Positions 16,471 to 24,884 of a stretch of DNA of 32,255 nucleotides are shown here, piece after piece. Positions within the stretch are counted from its first letter, which is position 1. Every line of letters starts with the position of its first letter. The DNA comes from Oxalobacteraceae bacterium UBA6704 (GTDB taxonomy: Bacteria; Pseudomonadota; Gammaproteobacteria; Burkholderiales; Burkholderiaceae_D). The notes under the pieces are model-generated. The model searched no databases. It was not told the origin of the DNA and saw nothing but the letters and a program-made list of their open reading frames with translations. The stretch spans positions 68,255-100,509 of the forward strand of contig DKJA01000130.1 in assembly GCA_002454505.1 (NCBI GenBank), in the 5' to 3' direction. The translations under genes and the position numbers were made by a program.

Positions 16471-17901
16471 ATGGCGCAGGAGACCGCGACGCAGGACCAG
16501 GCCGCGCAGGCAGGTCCGGATGACAAGACAGCGGTGGCGGCGGAACTGCCGGATGGTCTCGAGGGCGCACCGCGCCGCTGGGCCATGCTGTCGATCGCAC
16601 TGGGCGTCGGCATGGCGTCGCTGGACACGGCGATCGCCAACACCGCGCTGCCCGGCATCGCCGCGCAACTGCACGCCACGCCGGCCGCATCGGTGTGGAT
16701 CGTCAACGTCTACCAGCTGGCGATGATCGCCACGCTGCTGCCGCTGGCCGCGCTGGGCGAAGTGGTCGGCTACAAGCGCGTGGCCGTCGGCGGGCTGGCG
16801 CTGTTCACGCTGGCATCGCTGGCCTGTGCGCTGGCGTGGTCGCTGCCCAGCCTGATCGTGGCGCGGCTGTTCCAGGGCGTCGGCGGCGCCGCCATCATGG
16901 GCGTCAACACGGCGCTGCTGCGCACCGTGTTCCCGGCGCGGATGCTGGGCCGCGGCTTCGGCTTCAATTCGCTGGTGGTTGCGGTGTCGTTCGCCGTCGG
17001 GCCCACGGCTGCTTCGCTGATCCTCGCATCGGCCTCGTGGGAATGGCTGTTCGGGATCAACGTCATCCCCGGCATCTTCGCCTTCTTCATCGCGCGGCGC
17101 ACGCTGCCGGCGTCGCGCCTTTCCGGCCACAGGATGGACCGCGTGGCCATGCTGTACAACGTGGGCGCGTTCGCGCTGCTGATCCTGTTCCTGGGCGATT
17201 GCGCGCACCAGGAGAGCTGGCAGCGCCTCGTGCCGGAAGCGATCGCCGCGGCGATCCTGTTCGCGCTGCTGCTGCGCCGCGAGGCCGGCCATCCGGCGCC
17301 GATGCTGCCGGTGGATCTGCTGCGCCGCCCGCTGTTCGCGCTGTCGGCGATGACGGCCATCTGCACTTTCGCCACGCAGTCGCTGGCCTTCGTGTCGCTG
17401 CCGTTTTATTTCGAGACGACGCTGGGCCGCTCGCCCGTCGAAACGGGTTTCCTGATGACGCCGTGGGCGGTGATGGTGGCGATCATGGCGCCCGTCGCCG
17501 GCCGCCTGTCGGACCGCTATTCGCCCGGCGCGCTGGGCGGCATCGGCCTGGCGCTGCTGTCGGCCGGCATGCTGACGCTGCTGACGCTGCCCGCCGGCGC
17601 CGACGCGTTCGACATCGGCTGGCGCATGGCGCTGTGCGGCGTCGGCTTCGGCTTCTTCCAGGCGCCCAATTTGAAAGCCATCATGGGCAGCGCACCGCCA
17701 TCCCGCGCGGGCGGCGCCAGCGGCACCGTGGCCGTGTCGCGGCTGCTGGGCCAGGGCAGCGGCGCCGCGCTGGTCGCCTACTGCTTCACGGTGGCCGGCG
17801 CGCACGGCGCCAGTTATGCGCTGGCCGCCGGCGCCGGCTGCGCGGCCGTGGCCAGCATCGCCAGCTTCTCGCGGCTGGCGGTGGCGAAGCAGGCTTTTTA
17901 A
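16471..17901 (+). CDS. MFS transporter, DHA2 (14-helix) drug exporter type
   Basis: The 476-residue integral inner-membrane protein has the DHA2 signature in helix 1, LDTAIANTALPGIAAQL. The helix 2-3 region reads LGEVVGYKRVAVGG, and motif C-like glycines follow in helix 5. Length and hydrophobic periodicity fit 14 helices, as in QacA/SmvA-type proton antiporters for cationic or lipophilic compounds. The ATG at 16471 is preferred over an in-frame TTG at 16453, because the latter would sit at the predicted transcription start. The ribosome site is weak (GGGA, 6 nt upstream). The gene lies between two near-identical secreted cupins, suggesting a shared chemical stress. Its own operator-like dyad implies it is not simply read through from the cupin. 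Confidence 0.9.
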   Translation: MAQETATQDQAAQAGPDDKTAVAAELPDGLEGAPRRWAMLSIALGVGMASLDTAIANTALPGIAAQLHATPAASVWIVNVYQLAMIATLLPLAALGEVVGYKRVAVGGLALFTLASLACALAWSLPSLIVARLFQGVGGAAIMGVNTALLRTVFPARMLGRGFGFNSLVVAVSFAVGPTAASLILASASWEWLFGINVIPGIFAFFIARRTLPASRLSGHRMDRVAMLYNVGAFALLILFLGDCAHQESWQRLVPEAIAAAILFALLLRREAGHPAPMLPVDLLRRPLFALSAMTAICTFATQSLAFVSLPFYFETTLGRSPVETGFLMTPWAVMVAIMAPVAGRLSDRYSPGALGGIGLALLSAGMLTLLTLPAGADAFDIGWRMALCGVGFGFFQAPNLKAIMGSAPPSRAGGASGTVAVSRLLGQGSGAALVAYCFTVAGAHGASYALAAGAGCAAVASIASFSRLAVAKQAF

Positions 17902-18007
17902 GCGACCGATATCCCTCGTTTGGCTGACCAGGGCATCCGCCCGATAGCCGCCGCAGCGCCGGACGGCCGCCGTATGATGTCCCTCACCATCATTCGAGGA
18001 GATCGCC

Positions 18008-18424
18008 ATGTTCACACTGAAGAATTTGCCTGCCATGCTGGTGCTGGCTGCCGCACCGGCCTTCGCCGCCGCCCCGCAGCCGGACGTGGCCGAGCTGATG
18101 AAGAAAGCTGTGCCCGAAGTGCCCGGCAAGGAAATGGTCATGCTGTCGGTGACTTACCCGCCGGGCGGCGCCGACCCGATCCACCGCCACGACGCACACG
18201 CGCTGGTGTATGTCACCGAAGGCTCTATCGTGATGGGTGTCAAGGGCGGCAAGGAGCAGACGCTGACCGTGGGCCAGACGTATTACGAAGGCCCGAACGA
18301 TGTCCATACCGTCGGGCGCAATGCCAGCAAGACGAAGCCGGCGAAGTTCGTGGTGGTGCTGTTGAAGGATGCGGCGAAGCCGGCGTTGATACCGACGGAT
18401 GCGGCCGGCAAGCCGGCGCGGTAG
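18008..18424 (+). CDS. Secreted small cupin-domain protein (copy 2)
   Basis: This 138-residue paralogue of the cupin at 15965-16396 has a signal peptide (about residues 1-21, AFA-AA) and conserves the likely ligands His59, His61, His64 and His100 (EGPNDVHTVGRN). The segment from VYVTEGSIVMGVKGGKEQTL onward is nearly unchanged between the copies. Differences cluster at the N-terminus and around PPGGADPI. AGGAG stands 6 nt before the ATG, and TATGAT (17973-17978) is a possible -10. The stop codon is the first part of a large inverted repeat. The pair probably arose by local duplication with the exporter gene left between. Function unknown. Confidence 0.88.
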   Translation: MFTLKNLPAMLVLAAAPAFAAAPQPDVAELMKKAVPEVPGKEMVMLSVTYPPGGADPIHRHDAHALVYVTEGSIVMGVKGGKEQTLTVGQTYYEGPNDVHTVGRNASKTKPAKFVVVLLKDAAKPALIPTDAAGKPAR

Positions 18425-18526
18425 GGGACTGTCCCCGCAGGGGCCTGTCCCCGGGGTTGTAGTTGACTTCTGCTGAGCGACCAGAAAAACAACCCCGGGG
18501 ACAGGCCCGCAAGCGGGACAGTCCCC
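18424..18526. repeat. Large intergenic inverted repeat of GGGGAC/GTCCCC type
   Basis: Arms at 18424-18460 and 18489-18526 are inverted copies: the first 20 nt at the inner ends are identical, and the outer 10 nt end in GACAGTCCCC on both. A 28-nt loop separates them. Each arm contains its own palindrome, such as GGGGACTGTCCCC and CCCCGGGG. It fills the gap between two convergent genes, starting at the last base of the cupin stop codon and ending 9 nt before the SppA stop. It can serve as a bidirectional transcription barrier. The composition resembles dispersed repeats I associate with Oxalobacteraceae genomes, from memory. Confidence 0.8.
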
Positions 18527-18535
18527 AGCCAACAC

Positions 18536-20425
18536 TTACTCAGGTGCCCCGCACAGGCAGTGCGTCAGCGCCATGAACGGCTTGCGCTGCGCGGTCATGT
18601 CGTTCAGCCAGTTCAGTTCGCGCACCACATTGCCGGCCACGCCGACCGGGATGCCGGCCGGCGTCAGCACGGCTTTCGCCTGGCGGTCGATGGCGGCGTC
18701 GATCATGTCGCCGACGGCGGCTTGCGCGGTCGAGCCGCCGAAGAATTCCACCAGCTTGTCGAACTTGCTGCCTTCGCGCTCGATGTAGACGATGCGCGGT
18801 TCGCCCTGCACTTTGGCGCGCTTGGCCGCGGACTTGATCGCATCGCCGAAGCTGCCCAGCGTGTCGACCAGGCCCCGCTCCTTCGCCTGCGCACCGGTCC
18901 ACACGCGGCCCTGCGCGACGGCGTCGATTTTTTCCGGCGTGGTCTTGCGGGCCGCCGCGGCCTTGGCCGTGAACTGGCCATACACATTGTCGATAGAAGC
19001 CTGGATCAGCTGGCCGAAGCGCGGGTCCATCGGGCGCGTCGGGTTGCCGGCATCGCCCAGCCACGTGGTCGGCTGGCCGCCGCTGTGGATGCCGACCTTA
19101 TCCATCACCTTGTCCACCGTCGGGAACAGCGCGAACACGCCGATCGAGCCCGTCACCGTGGACGGATCGGCGATCACTTCGTCCGCCGCCATCGAGATCC
19201 AGTAGCCGCCGGAAGCGGCCACATTGCCCATCGAGACGACGACCGGCTTGCCGGCCGCGCGCGTCAGTTCCAGTTCGCGCCGGATCAGCTCCGAGCCGAA
19301 GGCGCTGCCGCCGGGCGAATCGACGCGCAGCACGATGGCCTTGATATTGTCGTCCTCGCGCGCCAGGCGGATCAGGTTCGACGTGGACAGGCCGCCGATC
19401 GAGCCCGGTGCGGCGACGCCGTCGCCGATCTCGCCGACCGCCATCACGACGCCCACCGCATCGCCCGTCAGCGCCGGGCGCAGGCGCGCCAGGTACTCGT
19501 CGTAGCCCACCTGGCGGAACGACTTGCCCTGCATCTCGGGTGCGCCCCGCTTGATCATCATGTCGCGGATTTCGTCGCGCGTTTTCAGGCCATCCACCAG
19601 CTTCGCATTGACGGCCAGCTTGGCGAGGTTGCCGCCGGCCGCCTGCAGCAGTTCCGGCAGGCGTTCGATGTCCGCCGCGATCGTGCCGGCCGGGAGCTTG
19701 CGGGCCGTCTCGACATCCTTCAGGTAGCGGGCCCACAGGTCGTTGTTCAGGTAGGCCTCCGCTTCCAGCGCGGCGGGCGACGGGCCATTGGCGATCAGCG
19801 GCTCGGCCGCGCTCTTGAACGTGCCCACGCGCAGCAGGTTGACGGTGACGCCCAGTTTATCGAGCGCGTCGCGGTAGTAGTTGCGGTATTTGCCGAAGCC
19901 GTCCAGCACCACCGTGCCCATCGGATGCAGGTACACCTCGCTGGCGTGGGCGGCGATCTGGTACTGGCGCTGGTTGTAGCCGGAGCCCCAGGCCACCACG
20001 CGCTTGCCGGTGGCGCGGAAGCGGTCGACGGCCGCGGCGATCTCGCGCTGCACGGCCTGGCCGCCGCCTTCCATCTCGTCCAGCAGCAGCACCACGCCGC
20101 CGATCTGCGGATCCTTGGCGGCCGTGTCGAGCACCTTCAGCACATCGCGCAGCTGGATGAAGCGGCGCGGGTTGTCCTCGCCGATATTGGCCAGCGCGGC
20201 CAGCTTGGCACCGCCCGGCGCCTGCTCGACCAGCTGGCCGTTCAGGTTCAGCACCAGCATCGTCTTCTCGCCCAGCGGCTTGGCGCCGCCGCCGAAGATC
20301 ACCATCAGCAGCCCGACGACGATGAGCAGGAAGATCAGGTTGATCACCGCCCTGCGGCTGGCATCGATGAAGCGCCACGCGCGGCCTAGGCCGCCACGCA
20401 CGTACGAAAACACGGATCGGGACAT
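18536..20425 (-). CDS. sppA: Signal peptide peptidase SppA, 67 kDa type
   Basis: The 629-residue inner-membrane serine protease degrades signal peptides left after protein export. It has one N-terminal membrane helix (about residues 26-48) and two tandem ClpP-like domains, as in E. coli SppA. The catalytic Lys is in RVGTFKSAAEPL (about residue 203) and the catalytic Ser in NVAASGGYWISMAAD (about 404). DSPGGSAFGSELIRRE and TVTGSIGVF are further family blocks. I start at the ATG at 20425, which has AGGAGT at good spacing and yields the membrane anchor directly. A longer open frame upstream runs into the symporter gene in another frame and is not real. The symporter gene ends 37 nt upstream on the same strand, so cotranscription is possible though functionally unexplained. 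Confidence 0.94.
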   Translation of the reverse strand: MSRSVFSYVRGGLGRAWRFIDASRRAVINLIFLLIVVGLLMVIFGGGAKPLGEKTMLVLNLNGQLVEQAPGGAKLAALANIGEDNPRRFIQLRDVLKVLDTAAKDPQIGGVVLLLDEMEGGGQAVQREIAAAVDRFRATGKRVVAWGSGYNQRQYQIAAHASEVYLHPMGTVVLDGFGKYRNYYRDALDKLGVTVNLLRVGTFKSAAEPLIANGPSPAALEAEAYLNNDLWARYLKDVETARKLPAGTIAADIERLPELLQAAGGNLAKLAVNAKLVDGLKTRDEIRDMMIKRGAPEMQGKSFRQVGYDEYLARLRPALTGDAVGVVMAVGEIGDGVAAPGSIGGLSTSNLIRLAREDDNIKAIVLRVDSPGGSAFGSELIRRELELTRAAGKPVVVSMGNVAASGGYWISMAADEVIADPSTVTGSIGVFALFPTVDKVMDKVGIHSGGQPTTWLGDAGNPTRPMDPRFGQLIQASIDNVYGQFTAKAAAARKTTPEKIDAVAQGRVWTGAQAKERGLVDTLGSFGDAIKSAAKRAKVQGEPRIVYIEREGSKFDKLVEFFGGSTAQAAVGDMIDAAIDRQAKAVLTPAGIPVGVAGNVVRELNWLNDMTAQRKPFMALTHCLCGAPE

Positions 20426-20462
20426 CGGTACTCCTGGTTGTTTGACTGTTATGCGCACTGTA

Positions 20463-21938
20463 TCAGTTTGCGGCCAGCGTTGCCCCACGCCGTTCGGGAG
20501 ACGAGATCGCATACAGCCCGGCAAACACGAACAGCCCGTTGATGACCAGCAGTTCGAGGCCCAGCCGGTAGCTGCCGAACAGCGCCTGCTGCCAGTGCTC
20601 CAGCAGCGCGCACAGCACCGGCCCGGCAATCACGACCACGGGCACCCACCCGTCCCGCACGGTGCGGCGCGTCAGCAGGCCGAAGCCGAACAGGCCGAGC
20701 AGCGGGCCATACGTGTAGCCGGCCAGCTTCAGGATCACGCCGATCATGCTGGCGCTGTCGATCCATTTGAACACCATCACCAGCAGCAGAAACAGCGCGC
20801 AGAACGCCAGGTGGACGCGGTGACGCAGCCGCACGCGCGTCTGCTCGGCCAGGTCGTTGCGGTGGATGCCCAGCAGGTCGATGCAGACGGACGACGTCAG
20901 CGCCGTGATCGCGCCATCGGCGCTGGGGAACAGCGCCGACACGAGCGCGATGAAGAAGATCAGCTGGATCGCGGCCGGCAGGTGCTCCATGACGATGGTG
21001 GGGAACAGCTTGTCGCCGGTAGCCGTCACGCCGGCCTGCGGCGCGTACAGGTGCAGCAGCCCGCCGAGGAACAGGAACAGGCCCAGCACCATCACGAGAA
21101 TCAGCGTCAGCAGCAGCATGTTCTTCTGCGAGTCGCCCACCGTCTTCACCGAGATATTCTTCTGCATCATCTCCTGGTCCATGCCCGTCATCGCGATCGT
21201 GATGAAGGCGCCGGCGACGATCTGCTTCCACAGGTAGCCGGGGCTGTCGATGTTCATGTCGAAGACGCGGGCAAAGCCGGCGCTGTGCATCTGCGCCAGG
21301 CTGTCGGGCACCGACAGGTTCATCTCGCCCAGCAGGAACCACACGCAGGTGACGAGGCCCAGCAGCATGCCCGTGGTCTGCAGCGTATCGGTCCAGACGA
21401 TCGTCTTCACGCCGCCCTCGTAGGTGTACAGCAGGATCATCAGGATGATGACGGCGCTGGTGACCCAGAACGGCACGCCGAGGCTGTCCAGGATCGTCGC
21501 CTGCAGGATGTTGACGACGAGGTAGAGCCGCGCCGTGGCGCCCAGCGTGCGCGACACGATGAAGAACGCCGCGCCGCTCTGGTAGGAACGGCGGCCGAGG
21601 CGCACGTCGAGATAATGATAGATCGACGTCAGTTTCAAACGGTAGTACAGCGGCAGCAGCACATAGGTGATGGCCAGGTAGCCGATCACGTAGCCGATGG
21701 TGATCTGCAGGTAGCCGAAACCGTCGCGGCCCACGGCGCCCGGCACGCTGATGAAGGTGACGCCGGACAGCGTGGTACCCACCATGCCGAAGGCGACCAG
21801 GGCCCAGTTCGAGCTCTTGTTACCGATGAAGAAGCTGTCGTTGTTGGCGTTGCGGGACGTGAGCCAGGCCACGAACAGCAGCAGTCCGAAGTAGGCGAAG
21901 ATGACGAAAAAGAGAAAAACCGGCGACATGGCATGCAT
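20463..21938 (-). CDS. Sodium:solute symporter (SSS) family protein
   Basis: The 491-residue polytopic inner-membrane protein shows the SSS pattern of about 13 helices. The LeuT-fold core blocks include DSFFIGNKSSNWALVAFGM, TTLSGVTFISVPGAVG and GGVKTIVWTDTLQTTGML. TDTLQ and the following glycine-rich helix match the family's second signature region. These carriers use a sodium gradient to import sugars, amino acids, nucleosides or carboxylates, and sequence alone does not tell which. Two in-frame ATGs (21938 and 21929) are possible, with no strong ribosome site for either. It is divergent from the dGTPase gene across 81 nt and lies upstream of sppA. Confidence 0.9.
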   Translation of the reverse strand: MHAMSPVFLFFVIFAYFGLLLFVAWLTSRNANNDSFFIGNKSSNWALVAFGMVGTTLSGVTFISVPGAVGRDGFGYLQITIGYVIGYLAITYVLLPLYYRLKLTSIYHYLDVRLGRRSYQSGAAFFIVSRTLGATARLYLVVNILQATILDSLGVPFWVTSAVIILMILLYTYEGGVKTIVWTDTLQTTGMLLGLVTCVWFLLGEMNLSVPDSLAQMHSAGFARVFDMNIDSPGYLWKQIVAGAFITIAMTGMDQEMMQKNISVKTVGDSQKNMLLLTLILVMVLGLFLFLGGLLHLYAPQAGVTATGDKLFPTIVMEHLPAAIQLIFFIALVSALFPSADGAITALTSSVCIDLLGIHRNDLAEQTRVRLRHRVHLAFCALFLLLVMVFKWIDSASMIGVILKLAGYTYGPLLGLFGFGLLTRRTVRDGWVPVVVIAGPVLCALLEHWQQALFGSYRLGLELLVINGLFVFAGLYAISSPERRGATLAAN

Positions 21939-21960
21939 CCATCAAAAATCAATCGGCTGC

Positions 21961-21995
21961 AATATACACCGGCGCCGCGGGCGGTCGGCTAGAAT
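21961..21995. promoter_or_regulatory. Back-to-back -10 elements in the symporter/dgt divergent gap
   Basis: On the minus strand TATATT (21966-21961) lies upstream of the symporter start. On the plus strand TAGAAT (21990-21995) lies 24 nt before the dgt ATG. Each matches five of six -10 consensus bases. Neither has a clear -35 at 17 nt. Confidence 0.4.
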
Positions 21996-22019
21996 TCCCG
22001 CTGCACTGAAAGGATCGCC

Positions 22020-23267
22020 ATGTACGCACCCACCACCATCGCCTTTGCGCAAGACCAGGAAGCGCGCATCCTGCCGCTGGAATACCGCGTGCACGCGCAG
22101 AAGGATGGCCGCGCCGCCGGCCGCGAGGAATGCATGCGCGACTACGCCCGCGTGCTGTATTCGGCCTCGTTCCGCCGGCTGCAGGGCAAGATGCAGCTGC
22201 TGGGCGTCGATGCCAACAACTTCAACCGCAACCGCCTGACGCACAGCCTGGAAGTGGCGCAGATCGCCCGTTCGATCGCCGCCGACCTGGGGCTGGAGCG
22301 CAGCGTCGTGGCGGAAACCTGTTCGCTGGCGCACGACCTGGGCAATCCGCCGTTCGGCCATTACGGCGAGAAGATCCTCGACGAACTGGGCAAAGATTGC
22401 GGCGGCTTCGAAGGCAATGCGCAGGCCTTCCGCATCCTGCGCACGCTGGAAAAGAAGCACCATGCCTACCCCGGCCTGAACCTGACCGTGCGCACGCTGG
22501 CCGGCATCACCAAGTATTTTTATCGCCGCACCGACAATCCGCGCAAGTTCCTGTACGACGAGGATTACGCCTTCCTCGAAACGGAGCTGGCGCAGCATGG
22601 CCTGGGCCGGCAGAAGAGCATCGACGCGCAGATCATGGACCTGTCCGACGAAATCGCCTACGCCGCCCACGACCTGGAGGACGCGATGAGCTTCGGCATC
22701 ATCACGTGGGGCGAGATCCTGCACGAGTTCCGCATCAGCCGCGAGTTCGCCGCGGCGTTCCAGCCGTTCTCCGACATCGCGCACGGCGCGCATGAAGAGG
22801 CGCTGAAGTCGGAGGCGCAGGCCAGTTCCGAGGAATATTCGATCGTGCTGCGCAAGGAGATGACGTCGCAGATCGTCCATGAGCTGTGCCGCGACATCAC
22901 CGTCGTCGACGGCACACATGGCAAGGAACTGGGTTACCGCAGCATGGGACCGCTGGCCACCGGACTGAAAAGCCTGCTGTGGAAGGCGATCCTGCGCAAG
23001 AAGGACGTGCAGCTGTACGAAAAACGGGGCGAGAAAATCATCCGCGGCCTGTTCGAGGTGCTGACCGACCGCCGCTACAACCGCGACAACGTGCTGCTGC
23101 CGCCCGAGCTGCGCTGCCTGCAGGACCCGCGCGAACGGCTCGTCATCGACTACATCGCCGGCATGATGGATTCGACGGCGGCGCTGGAATATGAAAAATA
23201 CTTTGGCAAGGGCAGCCTGGACCGCATCTATGACCGGCCTGCCGGACCGGCCACGGTGGCGCCATGA
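22020..23267 (+). CDS. dgt: Deoxyguanosinetriphosphate triphosphohydrolase (dGTPase-like, HD family)
   Basis: The 415-residue cytoplasmic enzyme splits dNTPs, typically dGTP, to nucleoside and tripolyphosphate. HD-superfamily metal ligands are visible: His75 in NRLTHSLEVAQIAR, His105-Asp106 in LAHDLGNPPFGHYGE, and the downstream Asp in MDLSDEIAYAAHDLEDA. FRRLQGKMQL and EGNAQAFRILRTL are dNTPase-specific blocks. GAAAGGA stands 5 nt before the ATG. The TGA overlaps the ATG of an unrecognised gene as ATGA, and that gene overlaps a flavoprotein gene, making a three-gene coupled unit. The usual role is dNTP pool control. Some bacterial dGTPases also restrict phage, but nothing here shows that. Confidence 0.93.
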   Translation: MYAPTTIAFAQDQEARILPLEYRVHAQKDGRAAGREECMRDYARVLYSASFRRLQGKMQLLGVDANNFNRNRLTHSLEVAQIARSIAADLGLERSVVAETCSLAHDLGNPPFGHYGEKILDELGKDCGGFEGNAQAFRILRTLEKKHHAYPGLNLTVRTLAGITKYFYRRTDNPRKFLYDEDYAFLETELAQHGLGRQKSIDAQIMDLSDEIAYAAHDLEDAMSFGIITWGEILHEFRISREFAAAFQPFSDIAHGAHEEALKSEAQASSEEYSIVLRKEMTSQIVHELCRDITVVDGTHGKELGYRSMGPLATGLKSLLWKAILRKKDVQLYEKRGEKIIRGLFEVLTDRRYNRDNVLLPPELRCLQDPRERLVIDYIAGMMDSTAALEYEKYFGKGSLDRIYDRPAGPATVAP

Positions 23268-23863
23268 CCATCATCGACCGGCATGCACTGGCCCGTGCGC
23301 ATCGCTCGCTGGATGCCAACACGCGGGCGACACGGACTGCCGCCGTGTGTCTTTACTACTTCCTGGTGCAAGGTAGCGCATCGGCGGACGTGCGGCGCAG
23401 CCTGCGCATCGATGTCTTCCATGACCTCAGCGGTTTTGACTGCGCCGCCAAGAAAGGGCGCGACTACAAGAGCATCTGGGCCAAGACCAGCCTGGCCGCC
23501 AGGCTGTTTGCCGCCCTGCCCCAAACGGCGTTGCTGCAGGCTGCCGGTCCACTGGAGGATGCCGGCGGCGCCGTGGACCGCTTGCAGCACCACCTGGAGT
23601 CGCTGGGAATGCGTACCAGCGACAGCATGGCGGACTACTGCGGCGCGGCGTCCAACAACAGCCGCCGGCAGGAGTCGGCGGCAGACTACCTGACAAAATA
23701 CCAGGGCCGTTACGCTGAAACGGATACGGGGCATCGGATGACCGTCGGCGCGCTGACGCTGCTGATTCCGTATGGCGCCGCACTCGAGGACATCAAGAAA
23801 CTCGTCCGGCAGCTCAACGATTATCATGACAACCAGCAGCTGCACGAGGCTGACGATGCGTGA
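23264..23863 (+). CDS. Unrecognised 199-residue protein coupled to dgt
   Basis: I do not recognise this family. The protein is soluble-looking, without signal peptide or membrane segment. It is largely helical by composition and contains four cysteines, with no CxxC. Notable segments are AARTAAVCLYYFLVQG-like hydrophobics near residue 30, KKGRDYKSIWAKTSLAARLF around 63-82, and a charged C-terminus (VRQLNDYHDNQQLHEADDA). It is translationally coupled at both ends: its ATG overlaps the dgt stop by 4 nt, and its last 8 nt contain the start of the next gene. This overlap, an unbroken frame of 600 nt and codon use like its neighbours argue that it is a real gene. A role linked to nucleotide or flavoprotein metabolism is a guess. 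Confidence 0.8.
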   Translation: MTIIDRHALARAHRSLDANTRATRTAAVCLYYFLVQGSASADVRRSLRIDVFHDLSGFDCAAKKGRDYKSIWAKTSLAARLFAALPQTALLQAAGPLEDAGGAVDRLQHHLESLGMRTSDSMADYCGAASNNSRRQESAADYLTKYQGRYAETDTGHRMTVGALTLLIPYGAALEDIKKLVRQLNDYHDNQQLHEADDA

Positions 23864-24884
23864 CGGCTTACCGGGCTTTCTCCACGCGGACCAGCAGGCG
23901 CTGATCCACGAACGCAACTGGCTGCGCATGCTGGCGCCGAAAACGGCGGGCGGCCTGGAACTGCCGCTGCCGGACGTGGTGCGGCTGGAAGAAGCCGTCG
24001 CCACGACAGACGGCAGCCTGGGCTGGGTCGTCACGCTGTGCGCCGGCGCGGGATGGTTTGCCGGCTTCCTGCCGCCATCCGTCGCCAGCGACATCATCGC
24101 GACACCGAACGTGTGCCTGGCCGGCAGCGGGGCGGCAACCGGCCACGCGGACCGCGACGGCGACGATTACGTCATCACCGGCCGCTGGGATTACGCCAGC
24201 GGCGCGCCGATGGCCACGCACTTCACGCTGAACGCGATCCTGCGCGAGCGCGGCGAAGTGCTGTCCGATGCAGCGGGCAAGCCCCGCATCCGCGCCTTCG
24301 TCGTGCCGGCGCGGCAGGTGATCATCGAGCCGGCAACGGGATGGATCGGCATGCAGGCCTCCGGCTCGTATAGCTACCGGATCGACGGGGCGCGCGTGCC
24401 GGCGTCTCACGGCTTCACCATCGATGCGGCCCATGCGACGGCGGATGGTCCGCTGTATCGCTTCCCGTTCATGGCGCTGGCCTTCGTGACGCTGGCCGCC
24501 AACCTGGCCGGCATGGCGCAGCACTTCGTCGCACTGGCGCAGCCGGCCATCGCGGCACGGCGCCAGCACACCACGGGCGTGCCGTTGATTGAAGTGCCGG
24601 CGGTGGCTGCCAAACTGGCGCAGGCGCAGCAGGAACTGGCCAGCACCCGCCTGCACTTCTATCGCTTGCTGGACGAAGCGTGGCAACAGGTGCTTGCGCA
24701 TCGCGAACCGGATGGCGAAGCGCTGCGGCGCGTGTCGCTCGACCTCGTCGAAACGAGCCGCGCCGCCGTGGACGGGCTGTATCCGTTTTGCGGGCTGCAG
24801 GCCGCGCGGCATGGCACGGAACTCAATCGCGTGTGGTGCGATTTTCACACGGCCACGCAGCACACGCTGCTCGTGCCGGACTAG
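23856..24884 (+). CDS. Acyl-CoA dehydrogenase-fold flavoprotein
   Basis: The 342-residue protein resembles acyl-CoA dehydrogenases and the related flavin-dependent monooxygenases of the DszC/HpaB-like group. Visible blocks are ALIHERNWLRMLAPKTAGGLELPLPDVVRLEEAVATTDGS-type N-terminal helices, LAGSGAATGHADRDGDDYVITGRWDYASG in the beta domain, and a C-terminal helical bundle with AAVDGLYPFCGLQAARHGTEL. The family usually has about 380 residues. This one is somewhat short, and I cannot place the catalytic Glu with certainty. The ATG at 23856 is 8 nt inside the preceding gene with GAGG 7 nt upstream. A start at 23772 would add a non-homologous extension. The product may be a dehydrogenase or oxygenase of an unknown small molecule. 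Its stop overlaps that of the convergent membrane-protein gene in CTAG. Confidence 0.85.
   Translation: MRDGLPGFLHADQQALIHERNWLRMLAPKTAGGLELPLPDVVRLEEAVATTDGSLGWVVTLCAGAGWFAGFLPPSVASDIIATPNVCLAGSGAATGHADRDGDDYVITGRWDYASGAPMATHFTLNAILRERGEVLSDAAGKPRIRAFVVPARQVIIEPATGWIGMQASGSYSYRIDGARVPASHGFTIDAAHATADGPLYRFPFMALAFVTLAANLAGMAQHFVALAQPAIAARRQHTTGVPLIEVPAVAAKLAQAQQELASTRLHFYRLLDEAWQQVLAHREPDGEALRRVSLDLVETSRAAVDGLYPFCGLQAARHGTELNRVWCDFHTATQHTLLVPD

Noticed and set aside
16252..18141. Minus-strand frame of 629 codons opposite the MFS exporter and both cupins
   Set aside because: Antisense shadow; composition dominated by Arg, Gln, His and Ala with no membrane or domain pattern.
22020..24884. dgt-orphan-flavoprotein trio as a phage-defence island
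   Set aside because: There is no defence-associated partner, integrase or compositional shift. dgt is commonly housekeeping, so the idea is kept only as a remark.
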